Assembly (NCBI RefSeq): GCF_947501415.1
Contig: NZ_CANMVL010000007.1
Location: 124,001 to 188,000 of the forward strand
DNA from: an uncultured Halomonas sp.
Lineage (GTDB): Bacteria > Pseudomonadota > Gammaproteobacteria > Pseudomonadales > Halomonadaceae
DNA length: 64,000 nt
Direction of reading: 5' to 3'
Shown: in pieces, positions 37,314-49,080 of the stretch
How the letters are laid out: each line of letters begins with the position of its first letter
Position numbering within the stretch: the first letter of the stretch is position 1
The notes under the pieces: generated by a model
Told to the model about the DNA's origin: nothing
Databases searched by the model: none
What the model saw: the letters and a program-made list of their open reading frames with translations, nothing else
Made by a program: the position numbers and the translations under genes

Positions 37314-37508
37314 TCAGCTCTGGCTGCTGGTATCCAGCTCGTCCAGCTTGCCGAGCACGGCGGTCAGACGGCTCTCCCACTCCTCGCGCTCCTGCTTCAG
37401 GCGGCTGTTTTCCTCGCGCAGCTCTTCGGCTTCCATCTTCAGCAGTTCCAGGGCCTCCACGGCGCTGGTGACCTTCTGTTCGAGCCGGTTGAAGAGTTCG
37501 ATGCTCAT
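37314..37508 (-). CDS. zapB: Cell division protein ZapB-like coiled coil
   Basis: A 64-residue, almost fully coiled-coil protein ('MSIELFNRLEQKVTSAVEAL', then heptads to 'LDELDTSSQS'). E. coli ZapB (81 residues) links the Z-ring, via ZapA, to the chromosome terminus through MatP. ATG 37508 has AGGAG upstream. Downstream of rsmD on the same strand. Confidence 0.8.
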   Translation of the reverse strand: MSIELFNRLEQKVTSAVEALELLKMEAEELREENSRLKQEREEWESRLTAVLGKLDELDTSSQS

Positions 37509-37605
37509 CCTGTTCTCCTGAGGTGTCGTTCCGGGTGGTCCTTGTGGCCGAGCCGGTGCCCGCAGCGGGCGTTCCAGTCCCGCAGCGTAACGCCGAGCCC
37601 CTGGC

Positions 37606-38262
37606 TCAGCAAGCGTCGTCGGCCGGCGACAGGGCGGTCGCGTCGCGTCGATAGAGTCGACCATGGCTGTCGCCGGCGTGAACCTCTCGGTGTAGCCGCC
37701 AGCTGGGAGGCACCTGCGGGTCGAGCCCCGCTTCGGTTTCCAGATAGATGAAGGCCTTGTCGGTCAGCCAGCCCGATTCCAGCGCGGCGCAGCACGGCTC
37801 GGCCAGTCCCTGGCGGAAGGGGGGGTCGAGAAAGACTAGAGTGGCCGGGGAGGGCGCATCGCTCAGGAAGCGGGCGACATCGGCGTTGATGACGCGCCCC
37901 CGTGATGCGGCCCCCAGGGTGTCGAGGTTCCTGCCCAGCTGGTCGGCCACCCGGGCGTCGCGCTCCACGAAGATGGTCTCGCGGGCGCCGCGCGAGAGCG
38001 CTTCCAGGCCGAGGGAGCCGGTGCCCGCGAAGAGGTCAAGCACCCGGGCGCCGGGCAGGGTGGCGGCAAGCCAGTTGAACAGCGTCTCGCGCACTCGGTC
38101 TGGCGTGGGGCGCAGGCCGGGGCTGTCGAGTACCGGCAGCAGCCGGCGGCGGAAGTCGCCGCCGATGATGCGCAGGCGGCCCGCATGGCGTCGGTCGGAG
38201 CTTCGGCGGCCGGCGGTCTTGGGTTTGCCTGAGCGGCGTGGGCGTGGGGAGCGTCGAGTCAT
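37606..38262 (-). CDS. rsmD: 16S rRNA (guanine966-N2)-methyltransferase RsmD
   Basis: A SAM-dependent methyltransferase of 218 residues with a basic Arg-rich N-terminal tail. Motifs: 'RIIGGDFRRRLLP', 'RPTPDRVRETLFNWL', the SAM motif 'LDLFAGTGSLGLEALSRGA', and catalytic DPPF ('LVFLDPPFRQG'). ATG 38262 is chosen; the upstream open frame is not family-like. It is divergent from ftsY, a standard arrangement. Confidence 0.95.
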   Translation of the reverse strand: MTRRSPRPRRSGKPKTAGRRSSDRRHAGRLRIIGGDFRRRLLPVLDSPGLRPTPDRVRETLFNWLAATLPGARVLDLFAGTGSLGLEALSRGARETIFVERDARVADQLGRNLDTLGAASRGRVINADVARFLSDAPSPATLVFLDPPFRQGLAEPCCAALESGWLTDKAFIYLETEAGLDPQVPPSWRLHREVHAGDSHGRLYRRDATALSPADDAC

Positions 38263-38351
38263 GACGGGATTGTAACCGGCGACTTGTCCACAGTCATGGT
38301 GGGCAGTGGTAGGATGTGACGATTCGTTCATCCGCGAGGCTGATGCTGTCC

Positions 38352-39688
<1,337 letters not shown>

Positions 39689-39692
<4 letters not shown>

Positions 39693-40357
39693 TCGTCTTC
39701 GAGCACGTCGGCAAGCGCTACGGTGGGCGCTTCGAGGCCCTCGCCAACCTCGACTTCCGCGTGCATCGCGGCGAAATGCTGTTCCTGACCGGCCACTCGG
39801 GGGCCGGCAAGAGCTCCCTGTTGCGCCTGATCATGCGCCTGGAGCGCCCCACCCGGGGGCGCATTCTGGTCGCAGGCCACGATATCGACCGGCTCCACCC
39901 CAGCCAGGTGCCGTTCTATCGCCGCCAGATCGGCGTGGTCTTTCAGGATCACCAGCTGCTCCATGACCGCTCGATCTTCCATAACGTGGCGCTCCCCCTG
40001 ACGATCCAGGGGGTCGAGCCCCGCGAATCGGCGCGCCGGGTGCGCGCCGCACTGGACAAGGTCGGGCTGCTGCACCGTGAGAAGGCACTGCCGATCGAGC
40101 TCTCCGGCGGTGAGCAGCAGCGTGTGGGCATCGCCCGTGCCGTGGTCAACAAGCCGGCACTGTTGCTCGCCGACGAGCCGACCGGAAACCTCGACCCCCA
40201 GCTCTCTGCCGACATCATGGCGCTGTTCGAGGACTTCAATCGCATCGGCACCACGGTGATGATCGCCAGCCACGACCTGGCGCTGATCGCACGATTGCAG
40301 CATCGCACCCTGCGCCTGCGCGAGGGTCGCCTGGTGGGCGACCGGGAGGCCGCATGA
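39689..40357 (+). CDS. ftsE: Cell division ATP-binding protein FtsE
   Basis: FtsE is the ATPase of the FtsEX complex, which controls septal amidase activation. The 222-residue protein has Walker A 'TGHSGAGKSSLLRL', Q-loop 'FQDHQLL', the ABC signature 'LSGGEQQRVGIARA' and Walker B 'LLLADEPTGNLD'. ATG 39689 overlaps the ftsY stop and its own stop overlaps ftsX, so the three genes are coupled. Confidence 0.97.
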
Positions 40358-41328
40358 GTCGTCGCCCCGCGCCCTCTCCACGGGGTGCCCGCACCCACCG
40401 AACACGCTCCTCGAGTCGCCTCCGCGGCTGGTTGCGCCACCACCGGGCGATGTGTCTGGACAGCGCCTGGCGGCTGCTGCGAACGCCCGTCTCCAGCCTG
40501 GTGACCATGCTGGCCATCGCCATCGCCATGGTGCTGCCCGCGGGGCTGTGGCTGACCCTGGACAGCGCGCGACTGCTCGATGCCGAACTGACCGAGAGCG
40601 CGACCCTCACCGCCTACCTCGCGCCGGGGGTCGGCGATGGGGAAGCGGCACGCATCGACGAGGCCCTGGGCGCTCAGCCCGGCGTGGCCCGCACCCGGTT
40701 GATCACCGCGGCCGAGGGCATGGCGGAGTTTCAGCAGGCGCTGGGGCTGGAGGATGCCCTGGGTCGCCTCGATGACAATCCTCTGCCGGCCAGCGTGGTC
40801 GTGACGCCCGAAGCCCCGGCACCAGAGGCCGCCCGCGCGCTGGCCGAGTCGCTGGCGGCGGTTCCCGGGGTGGAGGAGGTGCGCCTGGACCTGGCCTGGA
40901 TCGAACGGCTGCGCAGCCTGGCCGAGCTCGGCCAGCGCGTGACGTTGGCGCTGGCGGTGCTGTTCGGGGGAGGTGTGCTGCTGGTGGTAGGCAATACCAT
41001 CCGCCTGGCGGTGGAGAGTCGTCGCAAGGAGATCGAGGTGGTCACCTTGATCGGCGCCACCCATGGCTTCGTGCGCCGCCCTTTCCTCTACAGCGGGGCC
41101 TGGTATGGCCTGGGGGGTGGCCTGCTGGCCTGGGGGCTGCTGACCCTGGGAGGGGAGTGGCTGGCGACACCGGTCTCGGCCCTGGCGGCCAGCTACGGCG
41201 CCAGTTTCAGCCTGCCGAGGCTGGGGGTAGGCGGTTCCGCTTTCCTGGTGGGGTGTAGTATGCTGTTGGGCTGGTTGGGTGCCTGGATGGCGGTCAGTCG
41301 CCACCTCGCCGAGGTGAAGCCGCGCTGA
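40354..41328 (+). CDS. ftsX: Cell division membrane protein FtsX
   Basis: FtsX is the permease-like partner of FtsE that passes the ATPase signal to periplasmic murein-hydrolase activators. The 324-residue protein has a basic cytoplasmic start (about 1-40), TM1 ('SLVTMLAIAIAMVLPAGLWLTL'), a periplasmic loop (about 75-195) and three C-terminal membrane segments with 'NTIRLAVESRRKEIEVVTLIGATHGFVRRPFLY', the FtsX signature. Confidence 0.96.
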   Translation: MSRRPAPSPRGARTHRTRSSSRLRGWLRHHRAMCLDSAWRLLRTPVSSLVTMLAIAIAMVLPAGLWLTLDSARLLDAELTESATLTAYLAPGVGDGEAARIDEALGAQPGVARTRLITAAEGMAEFQQALGLEDALGRLDDNPLPASVVVTPEAPAPEAARALAESLAAVPGVEEVRLDLAWIERLRSLAELGQRVTLALAVLFGGGVLLVVGNTIRLAVESRRKEIEVVTLIGATHGFVRRPFLYSGAWYGLGGGLLAWGLLTLGGEWLATPVSALAASYGASFSLPRLGVGGSAFLVGCSMLLGWLGAWMAVSRHLAEVKPR

Positions 41329-41382
41329 TGCCTGGGTGCCGCGTTGATCGACCCGTCGGGTAGACGGGGCTTGAAATTTCGC

Positions 41383-41410
41383 GGAACCTTACACTGTTTC
41401 TGGTGTCATA
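41383..41410 (+). promoter_or_regulatory. Putative sigma-E promoter of rpoH
   Basis: GGAACCTT at 41383-41390 and TCATA at 41406-41410 are separated by 15 bp, about 78 bp upstream of rpoH. The pattern matches the sigma-E form (GGAACTT, then TCnnA). E. coli rpoH also has a sigma-E promoter (P3). The match is by eye. Confidence 0.55.
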
Positions 41411-41487
41411 GGTGCCGCACGCATAACGCATAGACACCATATCGTTTAGACACGCACGAATGGGCTGATTGAGGAGACATCCTGCAC

Positions 41488-42354
41488 ATGAGCAACAGTC
41501 TTCTTCCGGTGGGCCAGCTCTCCCCGGGGCACGACCTCAACGGATATATCCGGGCGGTGACCGGCATTCCGATGCTGACCCCCGATGAAGAGAGGGAACT
41601 GGCCTTCCAACTGCATGACGAGGGCGATCTGGAGGCGGCGCGCCGCCTGGTGCTGTCGCACCTGCGCTTCGTCGTGCACATTGCCCGCAGCTATTCCGGC
41701 TATGGCCTGCCCCAGGCGGACCTGATTCAGGAGGGTAATGTCGGCCTGATGAAGGCGGTCAAGCGCTTCGACCCCAATCAGGGGGTGCGGCTGGTCTCCT
41801 TCGCCGTGCACTGGATCAAGGCGGAGATTCACGAGTTCGTATTGCGCAACTGGCGTATCGTGAAGATCGCCACCACCAAGGCCCAGCGCAAGCTGTTCTT
41901 CAACCTGCGCAGCGCCAAGAAGCGCCTGGCCTGGCTCAACAGCGATGAGGTCGAGGCGATTGCCAAGGATCTCGACGTCAAGCCCGAGGTGGTGCGCGAG
42001 ATGGAGGGGCGCCTGGCTTCCCATGATGCCGGTTTCGATGCGGCGCCCGGTGAGGACGATGAGAGCAGCTGGCAGGCGCCGGTGCACTATCTCGATGACG
42101 CCTCCGCCGACCCGGCCGTTCAGCTCGAGGCGAGCGACTGGGAGGGGGATTCCACCCGCCGTCTGCAGCAGGCGATGGAGGGGCTGGACGAGCGTTCGCG
42201 CGACATCCTGCGGCGTCGCTGGCTCACCGAGCCCAAGGCCACCCTGCATGATCTGGCCGATATCTATGGCGTCTCCGCCGAGCGTATCCGTCAGCTCGAG
42301 AAGAATGCCATGAAGAAGATCAAGCAGCAGATCGGTGATGCCCTGGTGGCCTGA
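41488..42354 (+). CDS. rpoH: RNA polymerase sigma-32 (heat-shock) factor RpoH
   Basis: This 288-residue sigma factor directs heat-shock transcription. Region 2 ('[43 protein letters not shown]' and '[39 protein letters not shown]') includes the RpoH box QRKLFFNLR, involved in core binding and FtsH turnover. Region 4 ends '[24 protein letters not shown]'. It follows ftsYEX, as in many gammaproteobacteria. Confidence 0.97.
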   Translation: MSNSLLPVGQLSPGHDLNGYIRAVTGIPMLTPDEERELAFQLHDEGDLEAARRLVLSHLRFVVHIARSYSGYGLPQADLIQEGNVGLMKAVKRFDPNQGVRLVSFAVHWIKAEIHEFVLRNWRIVKIATTKAQRKLFFNLRSAKKRLAWLNSDEVEAIAKDLDVKPEVVREMEGRLASHDAGFDAAPGEDDESSWQAPVHYLDDASADPAVQLEASDWEGDSTRRLQQAMEGLDERSRDILRRRWLTEPKATLHDLADIYGVSAERIRQLEKNAMKKIKQQIGDALVA

Positions 42355-42399
42355 CGCCCCTGAGTGACACCCCTGACGTTGCCACCGAGTCCCACAGAG

Positions 42400-42430
42400 C
42401 CCCCGCCGGAGTGCATCCGACGGGGGTTCT
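42400..42430 (+). terminator. Terminator between convergent rpoH and slmA
   Basis: CCCCCG at 42400-42405 pairs with CGGGGG at 42421-42426, with an inner CGG/CCG pair, followed by TTCT. A longer T-run is absent. Confidence 0.55.
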
Positions 42431-42453
42431 GGCGTTTCTGGCGGGGGTTGAGC

Positions 42454-43065
42454 CTACGCTGGCTGCGGGCTTTCCCTGAGCAGCTGGTTGGAGAGCAGTA
42501 TCCACTGCTCCTTCCAATGCTCGGTGGGGCGGCGCTTGAAGTCACTTCTCACGTACTGACTGATGCGCCCCTCGGCGGTGGCCAGCAGCAGGTTGGCGGC
42601 GGCCGAGGGGGGCAGAGTGGTGCGTCGCCCCTCGCGCAGTTCGGCCTCGCGCAGGATCTGCTTGAGCTGGGTCTCGAGCCGTTCGAAGAGCTGATGGATA
42701 CGGACTCGCAGGCGGGCGGTCTCGCCGGTGAGCACCCCGCCGTCGAGCAGTCGCGAGAGGCCGGGATTCTTCTCGGCGAACCCCAGCAGCAGGGCAAGCA
42801 GGGCGGCGCAGCGGGGCAGCGCCTCGTGCTCCTCTTCCAGAATGCGCCCGATGCGGGCAAACAGGGTCTCCTCGATAAACTCGATGAGGCTCTCGAACAT
42901 GCGGGCCTTGCTGGGGAAGTGGCGATAGAGGGCGGCCTCGGTGACGCCAACCTGCTTCGCCAGGGCAGACACGGTGATGCGCTTGCCGCTGTCCTCCTCA
43001 AGCATCATGGCCAGCGCCTGCAGGATCTGATCGCGACGACTGGGGGTGGGGGTTGCCTGGCTCAT
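42454..43065 (-). CDS. slmA: Nucleoid occlusion factor SlmA
   Basis: SlmA is a TetR-fold DNA-binding protein that blocks Z-ring assembly over the nucleoid. The 203-residue protein has '[60 protein letters not shown]' across the HTH and first dimer helices, and a C-terminal '[24 protein letters not shown]' characteristic of SlmA. It complements the MinCDE system encoded at 3-5 kb. argB lies 7 bp upstream. Confidence 0.95.
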   Translation of the reverse strand: MSQATPTPSRRDQILQALAMMLEEDSGKRITVSALAKQVGVTEAALYRHFPSKARMFESLIEFIEETLFARIGRILEEEHEALPRCAALLALLLGFAEKNPGLSRLLDGGVLTGETARLRVRIHQLFERLETQLKQILREAELREGRRTTLPPSAAANLLLATAEGRISQYVRSDFKRRPTEHWKEQWILLSNQLLRESPQPA

Positions 43066-43072
43066 GGTGTGA

Positions 43073-43990
<918 letters not shown>

Positions 43991-44047
43991 TCATGGCCGC
44001 TGCATCCGCGGCAGATAGTCTCGGGAGGAGTTGCCTGGTGGCGAGCT

Positions 44048-44135
44048 CTTCGGGGTCAGACCCCGGCCGCGCCACCAGGCCCATCCTTGTGCGTTTCACC
44101 CGCCGTGTCGATGCCGCCGGGGTCTGACCCCGAGG
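44048..44135. repeat. REPIN-like inverted pair of GGGGTCAGACCCC units
   Basis: A 20-bp unit at 44048-44067 and its inverted copy at 44116-44135 (one mismatch) lie in the argB-algC gap. Each contains GGGGTC-A/T-GACCCC, itself a palindrome. Two inverted palindromic units with a 48-bp spacer fit the REPIN form. No RAYT transposase is in view. Confidence 0.7.
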
Positions 44136-44153
44136 GCGTGTAGCGGCAGGGGC

Positions 44154-45548
44154 TCAGAGCGCCAGATCCAGTTCGGGGGCCACCTGGGCCAGGGCATCGG
44201 CGAAGCGCGCCTTGATGCGTTCAAGCGCCGAGTCGCTCTTGCCCTCGAAGCGCAGCACCAGCACCGGGGTGGTGTTGGAGGCGCGACACAGCCCCCAGCC
44301 GTCGGGGTAGTCGACACGGATACCGTCGAGGGTGGTCTTCACGCCCTCCTCGCCGAAGTCACCCTCGCGGGCCAGGCGTGCCACCAGATCGAACTTGGTC
44401 TCGTCGGTGACGGTGATGTTGATCTCCGGCGTGCCCTTGTCCTGAGGGTAGCGGTCGAAGAAGGCGTCCGCGTCCTGTTCCTGGCGAGCGAGGATCTCCA
44501 GCAGGCGGGCGGCGGCGTAGAGGCCGTCATCGAAGCCGTACCAGCGCTCCTTGAAGAAGATGTGTCCGCTCATCTCGCCGGCGAGCAGGGCGCCCGTCTC
44601 CTTCATGCGTGCCTTGATCAGCGAGTGGCCGGTACGCCACATCTCTGGCTCGCCACCGGCCTCATCGATCACCCGGGCCAGATTGCCCGTGCACTTGACG
44701 TCGTAGATCACCTTGCCGCCGGGGTTGCGTTCGAGCATGTCCTCGGCGAAGGCCATCATCAGATGGTCCGGATAGATCAGTCGGCCGGAGGGCGTGATCA
44801 CCCCCAGGCGGTCGCCATCGCCGTCGAAGGCCAGGCCGATGTCGGCGCCGCTCTCCTGCACCGCCTGAACCAGATCGCGAAGATTCTCGGGTTTGCCCGG
44901 GTCCGGGTGATGGTTGGGGAAGGTGCCATCGATCTCGGCGAACAGCGGCAGGGTCTCGACGCCGAGTCTCTCCACCAGTTGCGGGCCGAGCTCGCCGGCC
45001 ACGCCATTGCCGCAGTCGACCACCGCCTTGAGCGGACGGGTCAGGCGCACGTCGGCCAGGATGCGTGCCAGATAGGCGTCACGCACGTCCACCTCACGCA
45101 GGCTGCCCTGGCCCTCGCTCAGGTCGTGCGTGGCGATACGCTCGTGCAGGGCGGTGATCGCCTCGCCCGAGAGGGTCTCGCCGCCCAGCACGATCTTGAA
45201 GCCGTTGTAGTCGGGAGGATTGTGGCTGCCGGTGACCATCACCCCGGAGGTGGCGCCGTCCAGCACGTGGGTGGCGAAGTAGAGGACCGGAGTGGGCACC
45301 ATGCCAATGTCGATGACATCGCGGCCGGTAGCGGTCAGGCCCCGCACCAGGGCGGCCTTGAGGCGCTCGCCGGAGAGCCGGCCGTCGCGGGCAACCACCA
45401 CGCTGGACTCGCCGCGGGCGGCGGCCTCGCTGCCGATGGCGCGGCCGATCAGCTCGACGGCGGGCTCGGTGAGGGTGTCGTCGACGATGCCGCGAATATC
45501 GTAGGCACGGAAGATGGAGGCGGGTACGGTCTGGCTGTGTTGCGTCAT
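44154..45548 (-). CDS. algC: Phosphomannomutase/phosphoglucomutase AlgC-type
   Basis: A 464-residue alpha-D-phosphohexomutase that interconverts hexose 1- and 6-phosphates for LPS and exopolysaccharide precursors. Motifs: 'FRAYDIRGIVDD', phosphoserine loop 'TGSHNPPDYNGFK', metal loop 'FDGDGDRLGV', 'GEMSGHIFFKERW' and the phosphate-binding 'RASNTTPVLVLRFEG'. The set matches Pseudomonas AlgC. It sits between dut and argB on one strand. Confidence 0.94.
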   Translation of the reverse strand: MTQHSQTVPASIFRAYDIRGIVDDTLTEPAVELIGRAIGSEAAARGESSVVVARDGRLSGERLKAALVRGLTATGRDVIDIGMVPTPVLYFATHVLDGATSGVMVTGSHNPPDYNGFKIVLGGETLSGEAITALHERIATHDLSEGQGSLREVDVRDAYLARILADVRLTRPLKAVVDCGNGVAGELGPQLVERLGVETLPLFAEIDGTFPNHHPDPGKPENLRDLVQAVQESGADIGLAFDGDGDRLGVITPSGRLIYPDHLMMAFAEDMLERNPGGKVIYDVKCTGNLARVIDEAGGEPEMWRTGHSLIKARMKETGALLAGEMSGHIFFKERWYGFDDGLYAAARLLEILARQEQDADAFFDRYPQDKGTPEINITVTDETKFDLVARLAREGDFGEEGVKTTLDGIRVDYPDGWGLCRASNTTPVLVLRFEGKSDSALERIKARFADALAQVAPELDLAL

Positions 45549-45592
45549 GAAGCGTACGTTCCTGTGAGCGGTGACTGGAGGCGCCGGCTGGG

Positions 45593-46090
45593 TCAGTGGC
45601 GGCCGGAGCTGCCGAAGCCGCCGGTACCACGCTGGCCGTTACTGTCCTGGGGGCTGCTGCTCTGGCCGGTAGCGAAGTCGTCTACCAGTTCGAGTTCGGC
45701 CTGTACCACCGGCACCAGCACGTACTGGGCCAGGCGCTCGAATGGCTCCAGGGTGAAGTCGGCCTGACCCCGGTTCCAGACCGAGATCATCAGCTCGCCC
45801 TGGTAGTCCGAATCGATCAGCCCCACCAGATTGCCGAGCACGATGCCGTGCTTGTGGCCCAGCCCCGAGCGGGGCAGGATCAGGCCGGCGAGGGCCGGGT
45901 CGGCGATATGAATGGCCAGCCCCGTGCGTACCAGCTCACACTGTCCCGGGCTCAGGGTCAGGGGTTCGTCGAGCAGGGCGCGCAGGTCCATGCCGGCAGA
46001 GCCCCGGGTGGCGTAGTGGGGCAGGTAGTCGCGCAGGCGTTCGTCGAGCAGCTTGACGGCCAGGCGGGGCTTGGCATCGGGTTGGGACAT
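45593..46090 (-). CDS. dut: dUTP pyrophosphatase
   Basis: dUTPase hydrolyses dUTP to dUMP, limiting uracil in DNA and feeding thymidylate synthesis. The 165-residue trimeric-type enzyme has the five motifs: '[13 protein letters not shown]', '[11 protein letters not shown]', '[17 protein letters not shown]', '[12 protein letters not shown]' and the C-terminal '[12 protein letters not shown]'. ATG 46090 ([16 protein letters not shown]) is the family start; the upstream open frame is not. coaBC lies 73 bp upstream, the same pairing as in E. coli. Confidence 0.97.
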   Translation of the reverse strand: MSQPDAKPRLAVKLLDERLRDYLPHYATRGSAGMDLRALLDEPLTLSPGQCELVRTGLAIHIADPALAGLILPRSGLGHKHGIVLGNLVGLIDSDYQGELMISVWNRGQADFTLEPFERLAQYVLVPVVQAELELVDDFATGQSSSPQDSNGQRGTGGFGSSGRH

Positions 46091-46163
46091 CGGAGGTTCC
46101 TGATACGGTTCGGTGTCGTGGATCGGTTGGTGGCTCAGACGGGGGCGTGCCGCCGCCGTGTGC

Positions 46164-47417
46164 TCAGTCGTCGGCCCGCTCGGCCAGGCAGGCCAGGGCA
46201 CGATGCATGATCGCCTGGGCCATCTCACGTTTCGGCTGGGGAGCGAGGCTCTCCCGCTCCTCTCCCGCGGCGCCGCGCCAGAGCAGCAGGGCGGCGTTAT
46301 GATCGCTGCCGAAGCCGAGCCCCTCGCGAGAGACATCGTTGGCGACGATCATGTCGAGCCCCTTGCGAGCCAGCTTGTCGCGGGCATAGCTCGCGACGTC
46401 CCGGGTCTCGGCGGCGAAGCCGACCACCAGCGGACGCTGCGGCACCGGCAGTGCGGCCACCGAGGCGATGATGTCGGGGTTCTTGATCAGGCGCAGGGTC
46501 AGGGCATCCTCGCCCTCGACCTTCTTGATCTTGTGCTCGGCGGCCGCTTCGGCGCGGTAGTCGGCGACCGCGGCGCAGCCGATAAAGATATCGCTCTGCG
46601 GGGCGAGTCGCGCCGTCGCCTCAAGCATCTCGAGCGCCGTCTCCACCGCGATTCTCTCCACTCCGGCCGGACAGGGCAGGGTCACCGGGCCGCTGATCAG
46701 CTTGACCCGGGCGCCCAGGGCCGCGGCAGCCGTGGCCAGGGCGTAGCCCATCTTGCCGGAGCTGTGGTTGGAGAGGTAGCGAACCGGGTCCAGGGGCTCC
46801 CGGGTCGGGCCGGCGGTAATGGTGACGGTCAGGCCGGTGGCCGGCGCGTGATCGGCGTCCTGCGATGAGAGCAGTGACCCGAGGATCGTCTCGGGCTCCA
46901 GCATGCGACCGGGGCCGGTATCGCCACAGGCCTGATCGCCGCTGTCCGGCCCCAGCAGGCGCCAGCCATCCTCGTCGAGACGGGCGGCATTGCGCCGGGT
47001 CGCGGGTTGGCGCCACATGGCCTGATTCATGGCAGGTGCCATGACCTTCTCGGCATCACTGGCCAGGCACAGGGTGGTGAGCAGGTCGTCGGCCATGCCC
47101 GCGGCCAGGCGTGCCATCAGGTCGGCGGTGGCCGGAGCGATCAGAATGGTGTCGGCCCACTTCGCCAGCTCGATATGCCCCATGCCGGCCTCGGCTTCGG
47201 GGTCCAGCAGCGAGGTGCGTACAGGCTCACCGGTCAGTGCCTGCAGGGTCAGCGGCGTGATAAAGGCCTGGGCCCCCTCGGTCATGACGACGCGCACTTC
47301 GCAGCCCGCCTGTTTGAGCAGACGAGCGAGCAGGGCGCTCTTGTAGGCGGCGATACCGGCACTGATGCCGAGCAGAATGCGACGGCCTGTGTGTCCGGTT
47401 CCGGATGGCGATGACAT
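46164..47417 (-). CDS. coaBC: Bifunctional phosphopantothenoylcysteine synthetase/decarboxylase
   Basis: It performs two steps of coenzyme A synthesis. The N-terminal flavoprotein decarboxylase domain (about 1-190) has '[20 protein letters not shown]', '[16 protein letters not shown]' and '[11 protein letters not shown]'. The C-terminal CTP-dependent ligase (about 195-417) has '[28 protein letters not shown]', 'AAVADYR' and '[10 protein letters not shown]'. The 417-residue length fits. It is divergent from radC. Confidence 0.96.
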   Translation of the reverse strand: MSSPSGTGHTGRRILLGISAGIAAYKSALLARLLKQAGCEVRVVMTEGAQAFITPLTLQALTGEPVRTSLLDPEAEAGMGHIELAKWADTILIAPATADLMARLAAGMADDLLTTLCLASDAEKVMAPAMNQAMWRQPATRRNAARLDEDGWRLLGPDSGDQACGDTGPGRMLEPETILGSLLSSQDADHAPATGLTVTITAGPTREPLDPVRYLSNHSSGKMGYALATAAAALGARVKLISGPVTLPCPAGVERIAVETALEMLEATARLAPQSDIFIGCAAVADYRAEAAAEHKIKKVEGEDALTLRLIKNPDIIASVAALPVPQRPLVVGFAAETRDVASYARDKLARKGLDMIVANDVSREGLGFGSDHNAALLLWRGAAGEERESLAPQPKREMAQAIMHRALACLAERADD

Positions 47418-47560
47418 GGACAGATTCCCGGCGAGTATCTCAGCTGCCTACCTTACCACTGGCGCCCCACCTTGCGTAGCCGAGCCGATATGGCAAAGCC
47501 GGGCTGGTCCTGCAGCAGAGTGACTACACTGAGGGCCAGGCGGAGGGGGAGTGGCTAGCG

Positions 47561-48235
47561 ATGTCGATCAGGGACTGGCCTGAAGGGGAGCGCCCCAGGG
47601 AGAAGCTGCTGGCGCTGGGTGCCGAGGTACTCTCGGATGCCGAGCTGCTGGCGATCTTTCTGCGGGTCGGCGTGCAGGGCCGTTCGGCGGTGGACCTGGC
47701 CCGCGACCTGCTGCTGGAGTTCGGCGGCTTGCGCCAGCTGCTGGAGGCCGAGCGCGAGAGCTTCTGTGCGGCGCGGGGCATGGGGGATGCCAAGTATGTC
47801 CAGCTTCAGGCCACCCTCGAGCTGTCGCGGCGGCACCTGGCAAGCCAGCTGGCTCGAGGCGAGGCGCTCACTTCGCCGACCCTGGTGCGTGCCTACCTCT
47901 CCAGCCAGCTGCGCCACCTGGGGCATGAAGAGTTTGCCGCGTTATTTCTCGATGCCCAGCACCGCGTGATTCGCTATGAATCACTGTTCCGCGGCACCCT
48001 GGACAGTGCCTCCGTCTATCCTCGCGAGGTGGCGCGGCGTGCCCTGGAGCTCGGCGCCGGGGCGCTTATCCTCGCCCATAACCACCCATCGGGGGTGGCC
48101 GAACCCTCTGATGCCGACCGGCGCATCACCGACCGCCTGCGCGAGGCTCTCGGTCTGTTCGAGATCCGCGTGCTGGACCACTTCGTGGTCGGGGATGGCG
48201 AGGTCGTCTCCTTCGCCGAGCGAGGGTGGCTCTAG
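47561..48235 (+). CDS. radC: RadC-family JAB-domain protein
   Basis: A 224-residue protein with an N-terminal HhH-like region ('[30 protein letters not shown]') and a C-terminal JAB/MPN metalloprotease-like domain with HNHPSG...DRRITDRL (HxH...D zinc site) and the DUF2466 pattern '[17 protein letters not shown]'. The function remains unsettled; a DNA-repair role is now doubted. It lies before rpmBG as in E. coli. Confidence 0.95.
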   Translation: MSIRDWPEGERPREKLLALGAEVLSDAELLAIFLRVGVQGRSAVDLARDLLLEFGGLRQLLEAERESFCAARGMGDAKYVQLQATLELSRRHLASQLARGEALTSPTLVRAYLSSQLRHLGHEEFAALFLDAQHRVIRYESLFRGTLDSASVYPREVARRALELGAGALILAHNHPSGVAEPSDADRRITDRLREALGLFEIRVLDHFVVGDGEVVSFAERGWL

Positions 48236-48238
48236 GAC

Positions 48239-48267
48239 ATGACGCGGGACGCGACTTGCTCTATAAT
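48239..48267 (+). promoter_or_regulatory. Putative promoter P1 upstream of rpmBG
   Basis: ATGACG at 48239-48244 and perfect TATAAT at 48262-48267 have 17-bp spacing. The 307-bp gap between radC and rpmB holds this, a second promoter at 48405-48433, and no gene that I can see. Confidence 0.5.
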
Positions 48268-48404
48268 GTTGCCTCGGCTGCGCCTGGCCCCCGAGAGAGT
48301 TGAGTGAATAGTACGGGGGCTGCCTGCCAAGCACCGGCCCACCATCAGTCGTCTTTCGCGTCGCCCTTGCCTTCGCTGGACAGATTTGTCCTTGCGCTCC
48401 GGGC

Positions 48405-48433
48405 TTGTCCGGTGAGGCGGTCTCTGGTATAAA
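48405..48433 (+). promoter_or_regulatory. Putative promoter P2 of rpmBG
   Basis: TTGTCC at 48405-48410 and TATAAA at 48428-48433 are separated by 17 bp, about 110 bp upstream of rpmB. Confidence 0.6.
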
Positions 48434-48542
48434 GTGCAGCCTTTGAATTCCCTTGGGTCAAATGTCACGGGATCTCCCGGTTTGCCCGACAGGTTTTGAA
48501 CACAACAGGTGATTGACACCTGGCCAGTGGTTGGAGGCTCCC

Positions 48543-48779
48543 ATGTCCAAAGTATGTCAGGTTACCGGCAAGCGCCCGGTGACTGGTAACAACGTTTCAC
48601 ACTCCCAGCGCAAGACCCGCCGCCGGTTCCTGCCGAACCTGCACTCCCACCGTTTCTGGGTGGAGTCCGAGAACCGTTTCGTCAAGCTGCGCGTCTCTTC
48701 CAAGGGCATGCGTATCATCGACAAGAAGGGTATCGACGCGGTTCTGGGCGATATCCGCAAGCGCGGCGAAGCCGTCTAA
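48543..48779 (+). CDS. rpmB: 50S ribosomal protein L28 (bL28)
   Basis: A 78-residue large-subunit protein with the full family pattern: '[21 protein letters not shown]', '[17 protein letters not shown]' and '[17 protein letters not shown]'. ATG 48543 has GGAGG upstream. rpmG follows after 42 bp. Confidence 0.98.
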   Translation: MSKVCQVTGKRPVTGNNVSHSQRKTRRRFLPNLHSHRFWVESENRFVKLRVSSKGMRIIDKKGIDAVLGDIRKRGEAV

Positions 48780-48821
48780 GCGATTCGCTTCTAGCGATCC
48801 ATACAAGGGGAGCAAGTAGTC

Positions 48822-48977
48822 ATGCGTGACAAGATCAGAATGGTGTCCAGCGCCGGTACCGGCCACTTCTACACCACCGACAAGAACAAGCGGAACACTC
48901 CGGACAAGCTGGAGATGAAGAAGTATGATCCGGTTGTTCGCAAGCACGTGATGTACAAGGAAGCCAAGATCAAGTAA
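48822..48977 (+). CDS. rpmG: 50S ribosomal protein L33 (bL33), zinc-free type
   Basis: A 51-residue protein reading '[20 protein letters not shown]', then '[23 protein letters not shown]' to TAA at 48975-48977. The two CxxC zinc pairs of the C+ type are absent, as in E. coli RpmG. AAGGGGAGCAAG precedes the ATG at 48822. Second gene of rpmBG. Confidence 0.97.
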   Translation: MRDKIRMVSSAGTGHFYTTDKNKRNTPDKLEMKKYDPVVRKHVMYKEAKIK

Positions 48978-49016
48978 GCCTTGATCCTCTTCCGCAGGTG
49001 TTCAAGCCTGTTGATC

Positions 49017-49053
49017 TGAACCCGGCTGATCCCTCAGCCGGGTTCAGGCGTTT
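49017..49053 (+). terminator. Terminator after rpmG
   Basis: A perfect 13-bp stem, TGAACCCGGCTGA (49017-49029) with 49034-49046, loop TCCC, is followed by GGCGTTTCT. It ends 30 bp before mutM. Confidence 0.7.
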
Positions 49054-49080
49054 CTGAGGAAGCCGTAGAGCCTGTCACCG

